Shown: positions 1-8,061, counted from the stretch's first letter. The stretch: 64,000 nucleotides of DNA from Clostridia bacterium (GCA_017626295.1 JAGAJB010000015.1:84749-148748); one strand, 5' to 3'. Notes: generated by a model not told the origin, from the sequence alone. Translations and numbers: made by a program.

Positions 1-2
1 AT

Positions 3-767
3 TCAGTTATTTATACCCATAGCATAGCAACGCTTTTAGCTATTGCACCTACAGGTAGTTGGGGTTTTAAATTATCCAAACAGATTGTTGAATTGTTTGA
101 AAAATTAATTAAAATTTCTAAAAAAATCACTTTTTTAAAGCGAAATGATATTGTTAATTTTGATAGCAAAAAAATCAGAATATTATGGCCTGATGTAAAG
201 TGTATTGATAAATTTATAGATATTTCAAATAAAGGCTATTCCACTAATAGGGACAATATGCTACCAATTGTTTATGAATTGGGATTAAATGTGACTATTG
301 AAAATTTTTGTGAAAGTTTCAATAGATTTATCAATAATATATCAGAAACAAACAATTCCTTGCAAATTGAGGATAATATATTTTCAAGTATGAAAGATTA
401 TTTTGAAAAGCTCATTCAAGACGGAGAAACTTTCAAACACACACATTTCTTTGAAGAGAACCAAAAAATCATAAAATCATTTTATTATGAAAAGTATCAC
501 GATTTGATAAAATGCATGAATGCAATCAGTTTGATATGTGATTGTGAAGAGTGTTTTGTATTTTTAGGTGATGCACCTCCCGAGATTATAAATTTCATAA
601 AGTCAGATTTTGAGAAAAGTTATAAAATAGTTAAAATTCAACATCATGCAACATCGAGGTATTATACAAAAGCAACACCGATAGGAGAAAAATATATTAT
701 TTCTAATGGTGGTTATTCCAACAGGAAGATTGATGAGCGCTTTTTTAATCATAACCTAACTCTTTAG
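3..767 (+). CDS. MBL-fold metallohydrolase, 5' end outside window, C-terminus probably truncated
   Basis: The reading frame is open from the first bases of the window, so the N-terminus and the expected HxHxDH metal site lie outside it. What is visible near the end is LGDAP followed about 30 residues later by IQHHATSRYY, which matches the late GD and HHG-like motifs of ComEC/Rec2-type metallo-beta-lactamase-fold hydrolases; the usual Gly after HH is Ala here. The protein stops soon after IISNGGYSNRKIDER, where relatives would normally carry more sequence, and the last codons overlap the end of the convergent gene by 23 bp. I infer that the C-terminus was lost at a recombination junction near 743-750. 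Substrate and role are unknown; stand-alone members of this fold occur in defence and competence contexts. Fold confidence is moderate. Confidence 0.55.
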   Translation, partial: SVIYTHSIATLLAIAPTGSWGFKLSKQIVELFEKLIKISKKITFLKRNDIVNFDSKKIRILWPDVKCIDKFIDISNKGYSTNRDNMLPIVYELGLNVTIENFCESFNRFINNISETNNSLQIEDNIFSSMKDYFEKLIQDGETFKHTHFFEENQKIIKSFYYEKYHDLIKCMNAISLICDCEECFVFLGDAPPEIINFIKSDFEKSYKIVKIQHHATSRYYTKATPIGEKYIISNGGYSNRKIDERFFNHNLTL

Positions 768-1590
768 CGATTTCCTCTTGCGTTTTATTCTTTTTCATCA
801 AGGAATATATTTTTTGTTCCTCTTCATTAAACACGCTCATAAAAATCTCATCCCATTCTTTTTCAGAGATTTCTTCAACCTGAGCTTCAACGCTTAAAGA
901 CGGTTCGCAAACAACTGTTCCACCAGCCTCTTCCCATTCATCAAGGGACAATGTTGAACCAGCTTTAGCTCGTGTGTGGTAAGTTTTTTTAATATAGTCT
1001 TTTTTATCATTATTCTCCTTTGCGCTATCATCATAATCTTCCAGCTCAGCAGTCTTTTTCTGTATTTTTAATATTCTTGGCAGCTTATATACATGTTGAA
1101 AAGCTTTCATCCTATGAGCGAGAAATCTATCGGCAAATATATCTAACACCTTTGCAACTTCTTCCTCTGTTAAATCATCAACATCCTTACCAAGCTCTTT
1201 TGCATATTCTTCAGCGATTGCAATAATCTTATCTTCGTTAACTTCAAAAACAGTATTAATTATTTGCTCTGCTCTACCTTCTTCAATCAACCTTGCAACT
1301 GCACTTAACACAATTATCTCCATACGAGAAGCAATCATTCTCACCGGAGAAAGAGGAGAAAAGTTTTTGAGAAATTTTCTCTTGAGAGTTATGACACTCT
1401 GAAGACTCCAAGCCTTAGTATAATTATATTTTACTCGTTGAAACAGTTCTCTGTTTTCAAGACTAATTTTATTTGTATCCATCAACGGTTTTCTTGAAAG
1501 ATAATCTGCCTTTTCCACATTCGCCTGATATTCAGGTATGTCATGCATCATATCATCATCTCTAAAAATTTTGAGAAATTTCTCATCCAT
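745..1590 (-). CDS. Unknown protein with a cut-off C-terminal helix-turn-helix
   Basis: About 281 residues, charged and mostly helical by eye, with no recognised family. The final segment, from about residue 255, reads FNEEEQKIYSLMKKNKTQEE then IAKELGYD and stops. This looks like the first two helices of a sigma-region-4-like HTH, with the recognition helix missing. The start chosen is the ATG at 1590 because AAGAGGTG lies six bases upstream; a GTG three codons earlier is possible. The gene converges on and overlaps the metallohydrolase fragment by 23 bp, so both genes seem to end at the same junction. Its promoter and a palindrome lie at 1633-1689. Function cannot be named; a DNA-binding or regulatory role is only a guess from the partial HTH. 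Confidence 0.5.
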   Translation of the reverse strand: MDEKFLKIFRDDDMMHDIPEYQANVEKADYLSRKPLMDTNKISLENRELFQRVKYNYTKAWSLQSVITLKRKFLKNFSPLSPVRMIASRMEIIVLSAVARLIEEGRAEQIINTVFEVNEDKIIAIAEEYAKELGKDVDDLTEEEVAKVLDIFADRFLAHRMKAFQHVYKLPRILKIQKKTAELEDYDDSAKENNDKKDYIKKTYHTRAKAGSTLSLDEWEEAGGTVVCEPSLSVEAQVEEISEKEWDEIFMSVFNEEEQKIYSLMKKNKTQEEIAKELGYD

Positions 1591-1632
1591 CAACTTCACC
1601 TCTTGAGTTCAAAATTTGTAATGAAAGAATAA

Positions 1633-1658
1633 ACCGCAAGAACATTTGTTCTTGCGGT
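1633..1658. promoter_or_regulatory. 26-bp palindrome at the transcription start of the 745-1590 gene
   Basis: Arms ACCGCAAGAAC and GTTCTTGCGGT pair perfectly around a 4-base centre. It falls where transcription should start from the minus-strand promoter at 1662-1689. It may be an operator or a 5' stem-loop. On the minus strand it is followed only by a weak T-rich stretch, so a true terminator is less likely. Confidence 0.5.
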
Positions 1659-1661
1659 CTG

Positions 1662-1689
1662 ATTATATCCTTCACAGCAAATTTGTCAA
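1662..1689 (-). promoter_or_regulatory. Sigma-A type promoter for the 745-1590 gene
   Basis: Read on the minus strand, TTGACA (1689-1684) and TATAAT (1667-1662) are separated by 16 bp. Both boxes are perfect consensus. The remaining sequence between here and the blaI promoter (about 1690-1870) is AT-rich and holds nothing I can name. Confidence 0.7.
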
Positions 1690-1873
1690 CACATATTTTT
1701 GAAAAATGAATATAGAGTACATCGTAACGGACTTTGAAAAGCATTTTTTACCAATCCTTTATTCTTTGATTTATGCAGTTAAATTTTTGAACATATGAAA
1801 AATGAAAAGAATAAAAATTCTTGCTCTTTAAACTTCTGCTCTTTTTATGCTTATGAAAATTTGCGGAAAACTA

Positions 1874-1902
1874 TTGACAACACAGTCTATTGGTGATAGA
1901 CT
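1874..1902 (+). promoter_or_regulatory. Promoter of blaI-M56 operon
   Basis: TTGACA at 1874-1879 and TAGACT at 1897-1902 are separated by 17 bp. The -10 box is inside the first BlaI-type operator, which gives a simple repression mechanism: bound repressor blocks polymerase. Confidence 0.7.
1885..1901. promoter_or_regulatory. BlaI-type operator 1
   Basis: GTCTATTGGTGATAGAC is an interrupted palindrome with 6-bp arms GTCTAT/ATAGAC and a 5-bp centre. It overlaps the -10 box of the blaI promoter. Confidence 0.75.
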
Positions 1903-1911
1903 AAAACCGCA

Positions 1912-1928
1912 GTCTATAGCAAATAGAC
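1912..1928. promoter_or_regulatory. BlaI-type operator 2
   Basis: GTCTATAGCAAATAGAC has the same arms and spacing as operator 1, 27 bp downstream, close to the transcription start and just before the ribosome site. Two matching sites fit cooperative binding of BlaI/MecI-family dimers. Confidence 0.75.
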
Positions 1929-1947
1929 AAACAAAGGAGGTTCTTTT

Positions 1948-2310
1948 ATGGCAGAAATTAAATTAGGAATTGTTGAAGCTCGTTTTGCAGATATTGTTTG
2001 GGAGAATGAACCGTTAACAACAAAAGAGCTTGTTGCCCTTTGCGAAAAGGAGCTTAACTGGAAAAGAACAACTACCTATACAGTTTTAAAGAAGCTTTGT
2101 GAAAGAGGAATTTTTAAAACAGAGAACAGTATTGTTACCTCTTTGATTTCAAAAAAAGAGTTCTATGCAATACAAAGTGAGAATTTTGTTGATGAAACAT
2201 TTGCAGGCTCGTTACCTGCTTTTATTGCAGCCTTTTCAAGCAGAAAAAAGCCAACAGCAAAAGAACTTGAAGAAATAAAGAAAATGCTCGACTCCTTTGA
2301 GGAGGTGTGA
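1948..2310 (+). CDS. blaI: BlaI/MecI/CopY-family transcriptional repressor
   Basis: 120 residues, the usual length of the family. The first 70 residues form the winged helix, with ELNWKRTTTYTVLKKLCERG as the recognition segment typical of BlaI/MecI. The tail is the dimerisation region, normally cleaved or released when the partner M56 sensor peptidase is activated. A strong AAAGGAGG ribosome site precedes the ATG. It represses its own operon, as shown by the two operators upstream. The stop codon nearly touches the start of the M56 gene, so the two are translated together. No beta-lactamase or resistance gene follows, so the inducing signal is not known from context. In Clostridia such pairs often control genes unrelated to beta-lactams. 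Confidence 0.9.
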   Translation: MAEIKLGIVEARFADIVWENEPLTTKELVALCEKELNWKRTTTYTVLKKLCERGIFKTENSIVTSLISKKEFYAIQSENFVDETFAGSLPAFIAAFSSRKKPTAKELEEIKKMLDSFEEV

Positions 2311-2312
2311 AA

Positions 2313-4828
2313 ATGGCAAATATATTTATTGATTTATTCAATATGAGCATAACTGCAAACTATCTTGTTTTAGCTGTTGTGGTTGCAAGGTTGCTTTTAA
2401 AGAAAGCACCTAAATGGATAAGCTGTCTTTTATGGGCATTGGTTGGAATAAGATTGATTTGTCCATTTTCATTTGAAAGCTCATTAAGTCTTGTTCCAAG
2501 CTCTCAGACTATTTCGGTAAATAATTCATCAACTGGTCGCCCGTTCACTGTTCAATCAGGTGTTCCTGTGGTGGATAGCAACATTAATGAAATTCTTGGA
2601 GACAAATATTATGAAGGTGTAAGCGTACCTGCAAATACCTTTTCAAATGTAACAGAAATCTTGTCAGTAATATGGATAATCGGTATATTGGCTATACTCC
2701 TTTATGGTTTGATTCTTACCTAAGGTTACGTAAAAAGGTAGGTGCATCTCTCCTCTTATCCGATAACATTTATTATTGCGATAACATTGATACGCCATTC
2801 ATTCTCGGCTTTTTTAAACCTAAAATTTATGTTCCGTCAGGTATAAGCGAAGAACAGATGAGTTATATCGCTTTGCACGAAAAAGCTCATCTTAAACGAA
2901 AAGATCATTTCTGGAAACCGTTAGGATTCATTCTTTTATCAGTTTATTGGTTTAATCCTGTAATGTGGGTTGCATATATTCTGCTTTGCAGAGATATTGA
3001 AACTGCCTGCGATGAAAAAGTAATTAAAAATATGCCAACCCCTGAAAAGAAATCCTATTCCGAAACTTTAGTTTCTTGCAGTGTTCAACGAAGAATGGTG
3101 ATGGCTTGTCCTCTGGCGTTCGGTGAGGTCGGAGTAAAGCAGAGAATTAAATCAGTTCTTAATTACAAGAAACCTGCATTCTGGATGATTATTTTTGCAG
3201 TGCTATTAATTGCCGTTGTTGTAGCTTGCTTTTTAACCAATCCTGATGGTGATAGTTCTTCCATAGGAATAATAGGTGGAGCAGACGGACCGACATCAAT
3301 CCTTGTTTCCCGTAAAAAAGATACTGTAGATAAAATTTTAAGTGAAGAAGGTTACGAAATTATTTCTGCAGAAGAAACAATGATATCTGTTGATTTTACT
3401 TCAAATATGTTAACAGACAAAATGTTTGAAAAAAATGGAACATATCGTTTCCGTTACCGGGATACTAAGGGAGATTATACCGAGTTAAAACTGAAAAAAG
3501 TTGTCAGCCATGATGATGTTTTTGTGTTTAATTACACAGTGAACTATAAAGATATACCTGAAAAAGGTACAGTTTATGTTGTAAATGCCAATCAGTTTGA
3601 TGCAGGACTTGAATTGGGCGATGAAATAGTGGTGTCAGACCCATTCGGTGAAACGAGCGACGATAGTGTTTACAGAACATATTGCACATCTCAAGGTCCA
3701 AAAAGAGAATTTTCGTTTCAGGTTCCTAAAGAATGGTTTAAAAACAGACGCAACAATAAAATTGTAGTTAGTTTTGATGCGTATGCGGTTGAGTTCAAAG
3801 AATCAGGCTATAAGGATAAAGCCGAGGACAAAAATTATACTTATGCAACAAGCAACACAGGTGCTTTTTATAGAATAAAGGATAACTACTATTATGCTGT
3901 TATCAATGAAAATTCAGAATACCAAGAAACAGGATTATATTTTTTTGAGTACGATGCAGATAAAAGATTAGTTTGTGTTCTTGGTGGTTCACTTGCTAAT
4001 TATGTTGTAGTGGATAATACTTTTTATTATGTGCAAAACGATTATAAACTTTATTCGGTTGATTTGAGAGAAGATGCACAGCCTCATATTGTTGCAGAAA
4101 AACTATATGTGACGGATACCAATTACAGTATTGAAAAAATAATATCTGCTGATAGTGATTTTGTTTATTGCGAAGCAAAGCAACGTGGCTTGAGAGAAGA
4201 ATATCCTGATTGGGATTTAGTTTATCTTAAAATAAACAGAGAAACAGAAGAATTTTCAAAAATTCTCGAATCAGATATTCCTGTCAGCGAATATCAGTTT
4301 GACGAAATATTGGATAATATAAAAACTACTGTTGATACCGATTACCATAACATATACGTCAGGAGCTACCGAATACGGTATAGAAAATCAGGTAAAGTTG
4401 ACAGTGCAATATTGAATGCATGGGTACCTGGTGACGAACATGATAGAGATAAACCGGGCACGGTGGGTAATATTTTGATTACTTATGATTACAATGCATC
4501 TTTCAATGTTATAAAAGAAGGTGTTTCATTAAACGATTTTTGTGCAGAAAGCAGCGAACCAACGCTTTCACTATATGAGGTTATGAACGAGGCAGAGGAA
4601 TCGATACTGCAGAATTTTAAAAAAATTGATAAAAACGATAAATCCCAATATTATATTTTGAGCTCAAAAAATGCTGAGAACTTCTTTGTAAGTGCAGAAG
4701 ATACAACCGAGCCCTACTCAGAAAAAACTCAGAATAACAAGAGTTCCGAAGTTACCCCACCTCAAACAACAGCTTCTGTAGATTACTTTACTCCTGAGGG
4801 AGAGCGAGTAATTGAATATGTCGGTTAA
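2313..4828 (+). pseudogene. M56 (BlaR1/MecR1-like) sensor peptidase, frameshifted near 2,700-2,723, with a long extracellular domain
   Basis: The N-terminal half (from ATG 2313, with GGAGG eight bases upstream) has membrane helices and stops at 2723. The match resumes in another frame from about 2,700 with LRLRKKVGASLLLSDNIYYC and continues to 4828. One lost base would join them, and I see no slippery heptamer for programmed shifting. The catalytic domain is intact in the second frame: zinc motif HEKAH (HExxH), then DIETACDEKV with the third-ligand region. A membrane helix follows (AFWMIIFAVLLIAVVVAC), then IGIIGGADGPTSI, then about 500 residues predicted outside the cell, with propeller-like repeats (YRIKDNYYYAV, LYSVDLRED). 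In place of the penicillin-binding sensor of BlaR1 there is this different domain. It could be a real mutation or an assembly error. Confidence 0.75.
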
Positions 4829-4845
4829 CAGTGGTAATACAGTTT

Positions 4846-4876
4846 AAGGAGTTGACTTTTTGTCAGCTCCTTTATC
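4846..4876 (+). terminator. Rho-independent terminator of blaI-M56
   Basis: AAGGAGTTGAC and GTCAGCTCCTT form an 11-bp stem (one G-U pair) around a T5 loop, followed by TTTATCTTTCTT, 18 bases after the stop codon. Confidence 0.8.
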
Positions 4877-4904
4877 TTTCTTATGCAAAGTTTTTACACA
4901 TGGG

Positions 4905-4940
4905 CAAGGAAAGAAAAATGAAGCAGAGGAACCTCTGCTT
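4905..4940 (-). terminator. Minus-strand hairpin with T-run
   Basis: AAGCAGAGG and CCTCTGCTT are perfect arms separated by AA. On the minus strand it is followed by CATTTTTCTTT, so it would end transcription coming from the HEPN/nuclease cassette or from the tRNA-like segment at 4945-5038. Confidence 0.6.
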
Positions 4941-4944
4941 CAAA

Positions 4945-5038
4945 CTGGCGGGAGCGAGAGGATTTTGCACCTCTCAGTGTTGTTACCTTATTTCATTGCG
5001 TGATTTGTCAAATTTTCATTATGTCTGCTACGACTCCC
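4945..5038 (-). other. tRNA-like remnant (degenerate)
   Basis: On the minus strand the segment ends in CTCGCTCCCGCCA, preceded by a T-arm-like AGAGG/CCTCT stem with an 8-base loop instead of 7. About 90 bases upstream GGGAG could pair with CTCCC. The D and anticodon arms are not convincing, so I call it a remnant or chance likeness, not a working tRNA. It lies immediately before a minus-strand terminator. The rest of 4877-5255 contains only short unsupported reading frames. Confidence 0.25.
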
Positions 5039-5255
5039 ACAAACACCCGCATCCGCCAAACAAATCATCACTATGAACATTTCTATCAAATCCCTTCCTG
5101 TAAATCCGATTTGCATCTTGATTCCATTACTAAACTTTTTAGAAATCGTCACAGAAAATCCAATTACTATCCAAATCACGCTCATTAAGGATGTATTAAT
5201 TTACAAAAACAAATAGTCTTTATGTTTTAAAATTAACTCATTTGCTCTACCCGAA

Positions 5256-6533
5256 TTAAAGGATTTCACTTGAATTAATTAACACTAGTTCTGCTACAGA
5301 TTTTATTAGTGCCATTTCAGACATAAGATCATTTTTATTTTCATATGGTCTATATTGATTAGAAATGTGTTCACTTTTACTATGAACTAAAGCATTCCTT
5401 GTTTCATAAATACGTGTTGCTAAATTGGTGTAAACACCGTTTGTATCATACCACATAATCTTAGTTTTCTTCGATGTTGTGAAAGGAACTAAATTATTTT
5501 GATAATAATCTTTTAATTGTGGATTTATCAAAGCGAGATGATTCATCAATTCTTCAATAGGTACGAATTCCATTAACACATATTTCAACGATTCAAACTC
5601 ATTTCCTTTTCTTGAATCTAAATCATTACTCATATGTTTTTTTATATATTTAGTTAGCTCATATAGTTGACCATCATTTTTATACGAAAAATCAGGATGT
5701 GTGATTTTTTGCTTCATTTCAGCCGTTAACTTCTTTCTAAAAACCGCATCAAAATAATGTTCTATAATATGGTAAAAAGAAATATACATTGTAAAAGGAT
5801 CTCTTGACTCCATTGCCATAGTATAGTAGTCAAGAACGTCTATATTGTATATTCTGTTGGGTGGTGTTTCTATATTTCCATAAGAATAGCCAAACATTGA
5901 ATTTCCTATAGAATACATATCCTGAATGTCATTATATTCCGATAACGGGATATTACGTTTATACATAACTTCAAATTCAAATGAAGCTGAATAATTTCTT
6001 AACTTATATAAAGAAAGATGGTTTTTAGAATTAAGTTTGATTGTATACGCTCTTAATAGTTCTGCTAGCAATTCTGTAGGATTATTTTTTTCTTCGTTGC
6101 TCAGATTACGTCTAAAAACCATACGGCTACGATGCCGTAATTCTATGCAAAACTTTCGATCACCAGTTTTAATATTTTCAACAAGCAAATCCAACAAAAA
6201 CATACAATATTCTGGGGTTGCCAATCCTACTGAGTATGTAAGTTCATTTACAGGATCTTCAATTGTATCCATTTCAATAACATTTCTTGGTGGATGTATC
6301 GCAAATCTAAGTACAGCTTCACGATAGTTTTCTGTTGAAATTTCAAGCTTGTCTTTAACATAATTTTGCATTTTATCGTATGCTAATTTTAAATCTTTGT
6401 TATAAAACACAATATTGTTTTTTGTTCCTGTATACGAAGGGCCAGTTACAATAATATCGCACTCTTCGTCCATATCGGTATCAATAATAAAAATATCCCT
6501 TAACAATTCTTTTATTTCCAAAAAACTTGCCAT
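5256..6533 (-). CDS. HEPN-domain protein, candidate RNase of a two-gene defence cassette
   Basis: 425 residues, no signal peptide or membrane helix. Near the C-terminus TRIYETRNALVHSKSEH contains R379-x4-H384, the R-x4-6-H catalytic motif of HEPN ribonucleases, inside a predicted helical pair; a long helical stretch before it (DPFTMYISFYHIIEHYFDAV) fits the other HEPN helices. The first 250 residues are a mixed domain I do not recognise. The start is supported by AAGGAAG seven bases upstream. It lies 39 bp behind the PD-(D/E)XK gene on the same strand, so both are probably one transcript. HEPN proteins with unknown N-terminal domains are common in abortive-infection and toxin systems, which is the basis for the suggested role. 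Substrate is not known; a non-catalytic HEPN scaffold is also possible. Confidence 0.6.
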   Translation of the reverse strand: MASFLEIKELLRDIFIIDTDMDEECDIIVTGPSYTGTKNNIVFYNKDLKLAYDKMQNYVKDKLEISTENYREAVLRFAIHPPRNVIEMDTIEDPVNELTYSVGLATPEYCMFLLDLLVENIKTGDRKFCIELRHRSRMVFRRNLSNEEKNNPTELLAELLRAYTIKLNSKNHLSLYKLRNYSASFEFEVMYKRNIPLSEYNDIQDMYSIGNSMFGYSYGNIETPPNRIYNIDVLDYYTMAMESRDPFTMYISFYHIIEHYFDAVFRKKLTAEMKQKITHPDFSYKNDGQLYELTKYIKKHMSNDLDSRKGNEFESLKYVLMEFVPIEELMNHLALINPQLKDYYQNNLVPFTTSKKTKIMWYDTNGVYTNLATRIYETRNALVHSKSEHISNQYRPYENKNDLMSEMALIKSVAELVLINSSEIL

Positions 6534-6572
6534 TCTTTTTCTTCCTTTTAATAAATTTTCAATTATATTTTT

Positions 6573-7082
6573 TTAGTTAATTGTTGTCCATTTGATGTGC
6601 TTCAATTTGTTGCAAAGAATTTCAAAGGCCTCTGCTGAAATTGAGATCTTTTCAAAAACACTTTGAAAGAGAAGTTCTTTTGTTGTTAAATATACCTCCC
6701 ACTCTAGTTTACTATTATTATAATACTTCCAAACCAAACCATTTGTATACAAATAATTATTAGTTTCTTTTTTATGAAAAAAGCTCTGAACCCCTTCATA
6801 AAGCTCCTGGTTTGGTGCTTTAACCTCAACAAACCCCCATACTTTTCCTAAATTAGTATTAAAAACAAAATCATCTGAAAGAATTGCAATATCAGGAACA
6901 CCTGAATCCGTAGTTAATCGTTCATCTGAATTTTTTCTTATTCGATTAATATCCACTAAAGACAACTCTGCATAGTTAATAAATTCATCGACTAAATTAT
7001 AAACAAGTATTTCAACACCAGCTTCTATAGGACATTTCATTATTATATCGTTAATTTTTCTTTCGTAATATTTGTAATCCAT
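6573..7082 (-). CDS. PD-(D/E)XK-fold nuclease-like protein
   Basis: 169 residues. The core motif is visible: GVPDIAIL with P63-D64, then a turn and WGFVEVKAPN with E86-x-K88, the D...ExK metal site of PD-(D/E)XK nucleases. The N-terminal helix carries candidate acidic residues such as E24. The later part, NNYLYTNGLVWKYYNN, resembles the segment after the nuclease motif in restriction-type proteins that sense target or host DNA. It is the first gene of the cassette, with its own promoter and a palindrome upstream, and the HEPN gene follows after 39 bp. No methyltransferase is adjacent, so this is not a standard restriction-modification pair. Catalytic fold is well supported; biological role in defence is inferred from the pairing. 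Confidence 0.7.
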   Translation of the reverse strand: MDYKYYERKINDIIMKCPIEAGVEILVYNLVDEFINYAELSLVDINRIRKNSDERLTTDSGVPDIAILSDDFVFNTNLGKVWGFVEVKAPNQELYEGVQSFFHKKETNNYLYTNGLVWKYYNNSKLEWEVYLTTKELLFQSVFEKISISAEAFEILCNKLKHIKWTTIN

Positions 7083-7107
7083 AACATTTACAACCTTTAT
7101 ATGTTAT

Positions 7108-7120
7108 TTTGTCCGACAAA
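7108..7120. promoter_or_regulatory. Palindrome inside the cassette promoter
   Basis: TTTGTCCGACAAA is a perfect 13-bp palindrome, 26 bp upstream of the nuclease start codon. It lies in the spacer of a possible minus-strand promoter (TTGTCA at about 7,132-7,127, with an AT-rich -10 near 7,109-7,104). It looks like an operator for a small dimeric repressor, but no regulator gene is adjacent. Confidence 0.45.
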
Positions 7121-7220
7121 TATATATGACAAAAAACTACAAATACTTCACATTTTTTTACAAAAACTTTTCGTTTTTCTGTTTTGAACAAATTATAATT
7201 ACTCGTATTGGTAAAAATCA

Positions 7221-7267
7221 CAACAAAAACTCCCCGAAACCTATCAATTATGGTAGGGTTCGGGGAG
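7221..7267 (-). terminator. Terminator of the small-molecule-modifier array
   Basis: Arms CTCCCCGAAACCTA and TAGGGTTCGGGGAG pair over 14 positions with one mismatch. On the minus strand a GTTTTTGTT run follows. It lies just behind the last gene of the array and separates it from the HEPN/nuclease cassette. Confidence 0.85.
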
Positions 7268-7285
7268 AAGTGTTTGGTTTATATG

Positions 7286-8053
7286 TTATTTATTCATCTC
7301 GTCAACAAATTCACTGTTTCTTGCGGTGAGTTCAACCCATGCAGGTCTGAACCCGCTTCTAATTGCATTGCGAACGGATTTTATATTTGACCAGGCGGCA
7401 CAATAAAATGGAACTTTGCCGAGCTTAAGTGTTTCAATAGCGAGCCGACTTGTGATTGCAGATGCTATACCGTTTCTTCTGTATTCAGGCAAAACATCAA
7501 CACCAATCTGATACATTGTTTCGCAATCTGCAGAACAGCCTGCAAGACCGACAAGTTTACCATTATCAAAAGCACCAACGGCAAGTTTATCAAGCTGCTT
7601 TCTGCTTTTACACAAAGCGTTGCCCCATTCAGCAGTGTAATATTGTTGAAAATCTTCGGGTTGCAAAACTCGTATTTCATAATCGCAAGTCAATTCTTTA
7701 AGCTCGTTGATATCAGGCAAAAAGTATTCTGCCATAAAGCATACCTTATAACCAAATTGAGCCAATTTCTCGTTAAGTGCAATGACATTGGGTGATTCAA
7801 AACAATGCTCAACGGAGAATTTACCTATGTACCACTCGACAGTTTCTTTCATTCTCGGACTGACCTGCGCCACAATATTGTTGCCATATGAAACCAAATC
7901 ACATTCAAGTGGTAATGGCATATATACTCTTGCCTTTTCATTTTTCTGCGACAAAACAATTTTATTTTCAGTCGAAAGGAAATCCTCTGCATTACAGTTA
8001 CAATCATACGCCGACTGCTGTAATGCGATTTGCAATATTTCTTGGTTTGTCAT
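7286..8053 (-). CDS. GNAT-family N-acetyltransferase
   Basis: 255 residues. The C-terminal 130 residues hold the acetyl-CoA site: YQIGVDVLPEYRRNGIASAI is motif A with R-R-x-G-x-A, and WSNIKSVRNAIRSGFRP is the motif B helix with the usual aromatic-rich end. The first 120 residues form a separate domain, so it belongs to the larger two-domain GNATs. AGGAG precedes the ATG by five bases. It is the last gene of the minus-strand array, eight bases behind a methyltransferase, and the terminator follows directly. The substrate cannot be read from sequence; small amines or antibiotics are plausible from the context of the array. Confidence 0.85.
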   Translation of the reverse strand: MTNQEILQIALQQSAYDCNCNAEDFLSTENKIVLSQKNEKARVYMPLPLECDLVSYGNNIVAQVSPRMKETVEWYIGKFSVEHCFESPNVIALNEKLAQFGYKVCFMAEYFLPDINELKELTCDYEIRVLQPEDFQQYYTAEWGNALCKSRKQLDKLAVGAFDNGKLVGLAGCSADCETMYQIGVDVLPEYRRNGIASAITSRLAIETLKLGKVPFYCAAWSNIKSVRNAIRSGFRPAWVELTARNSEFVDEMNK

Positions 8054-8061
8054 AATTACTC

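Noticed and set aside
2690..2725. Programmed ribosomal frameshift in the M56 gene
   Set aside because: No X-XXY-YYZ slippery sequence or following stem is visible; a base loss or assembly error is simpler.
4988..5188. Short reading frames on both strands between the M56 gene and the HEPN gene
   Set aside because: None has a ribosome site, and they overlap the tRNA-like remnant and a terminator hairpin.
7126..7390. Rightward reading frames starting at 7126 and 7208
   Set aside because: They run through the array terminator and into the end of the GNAT gene, with no ribosome site.
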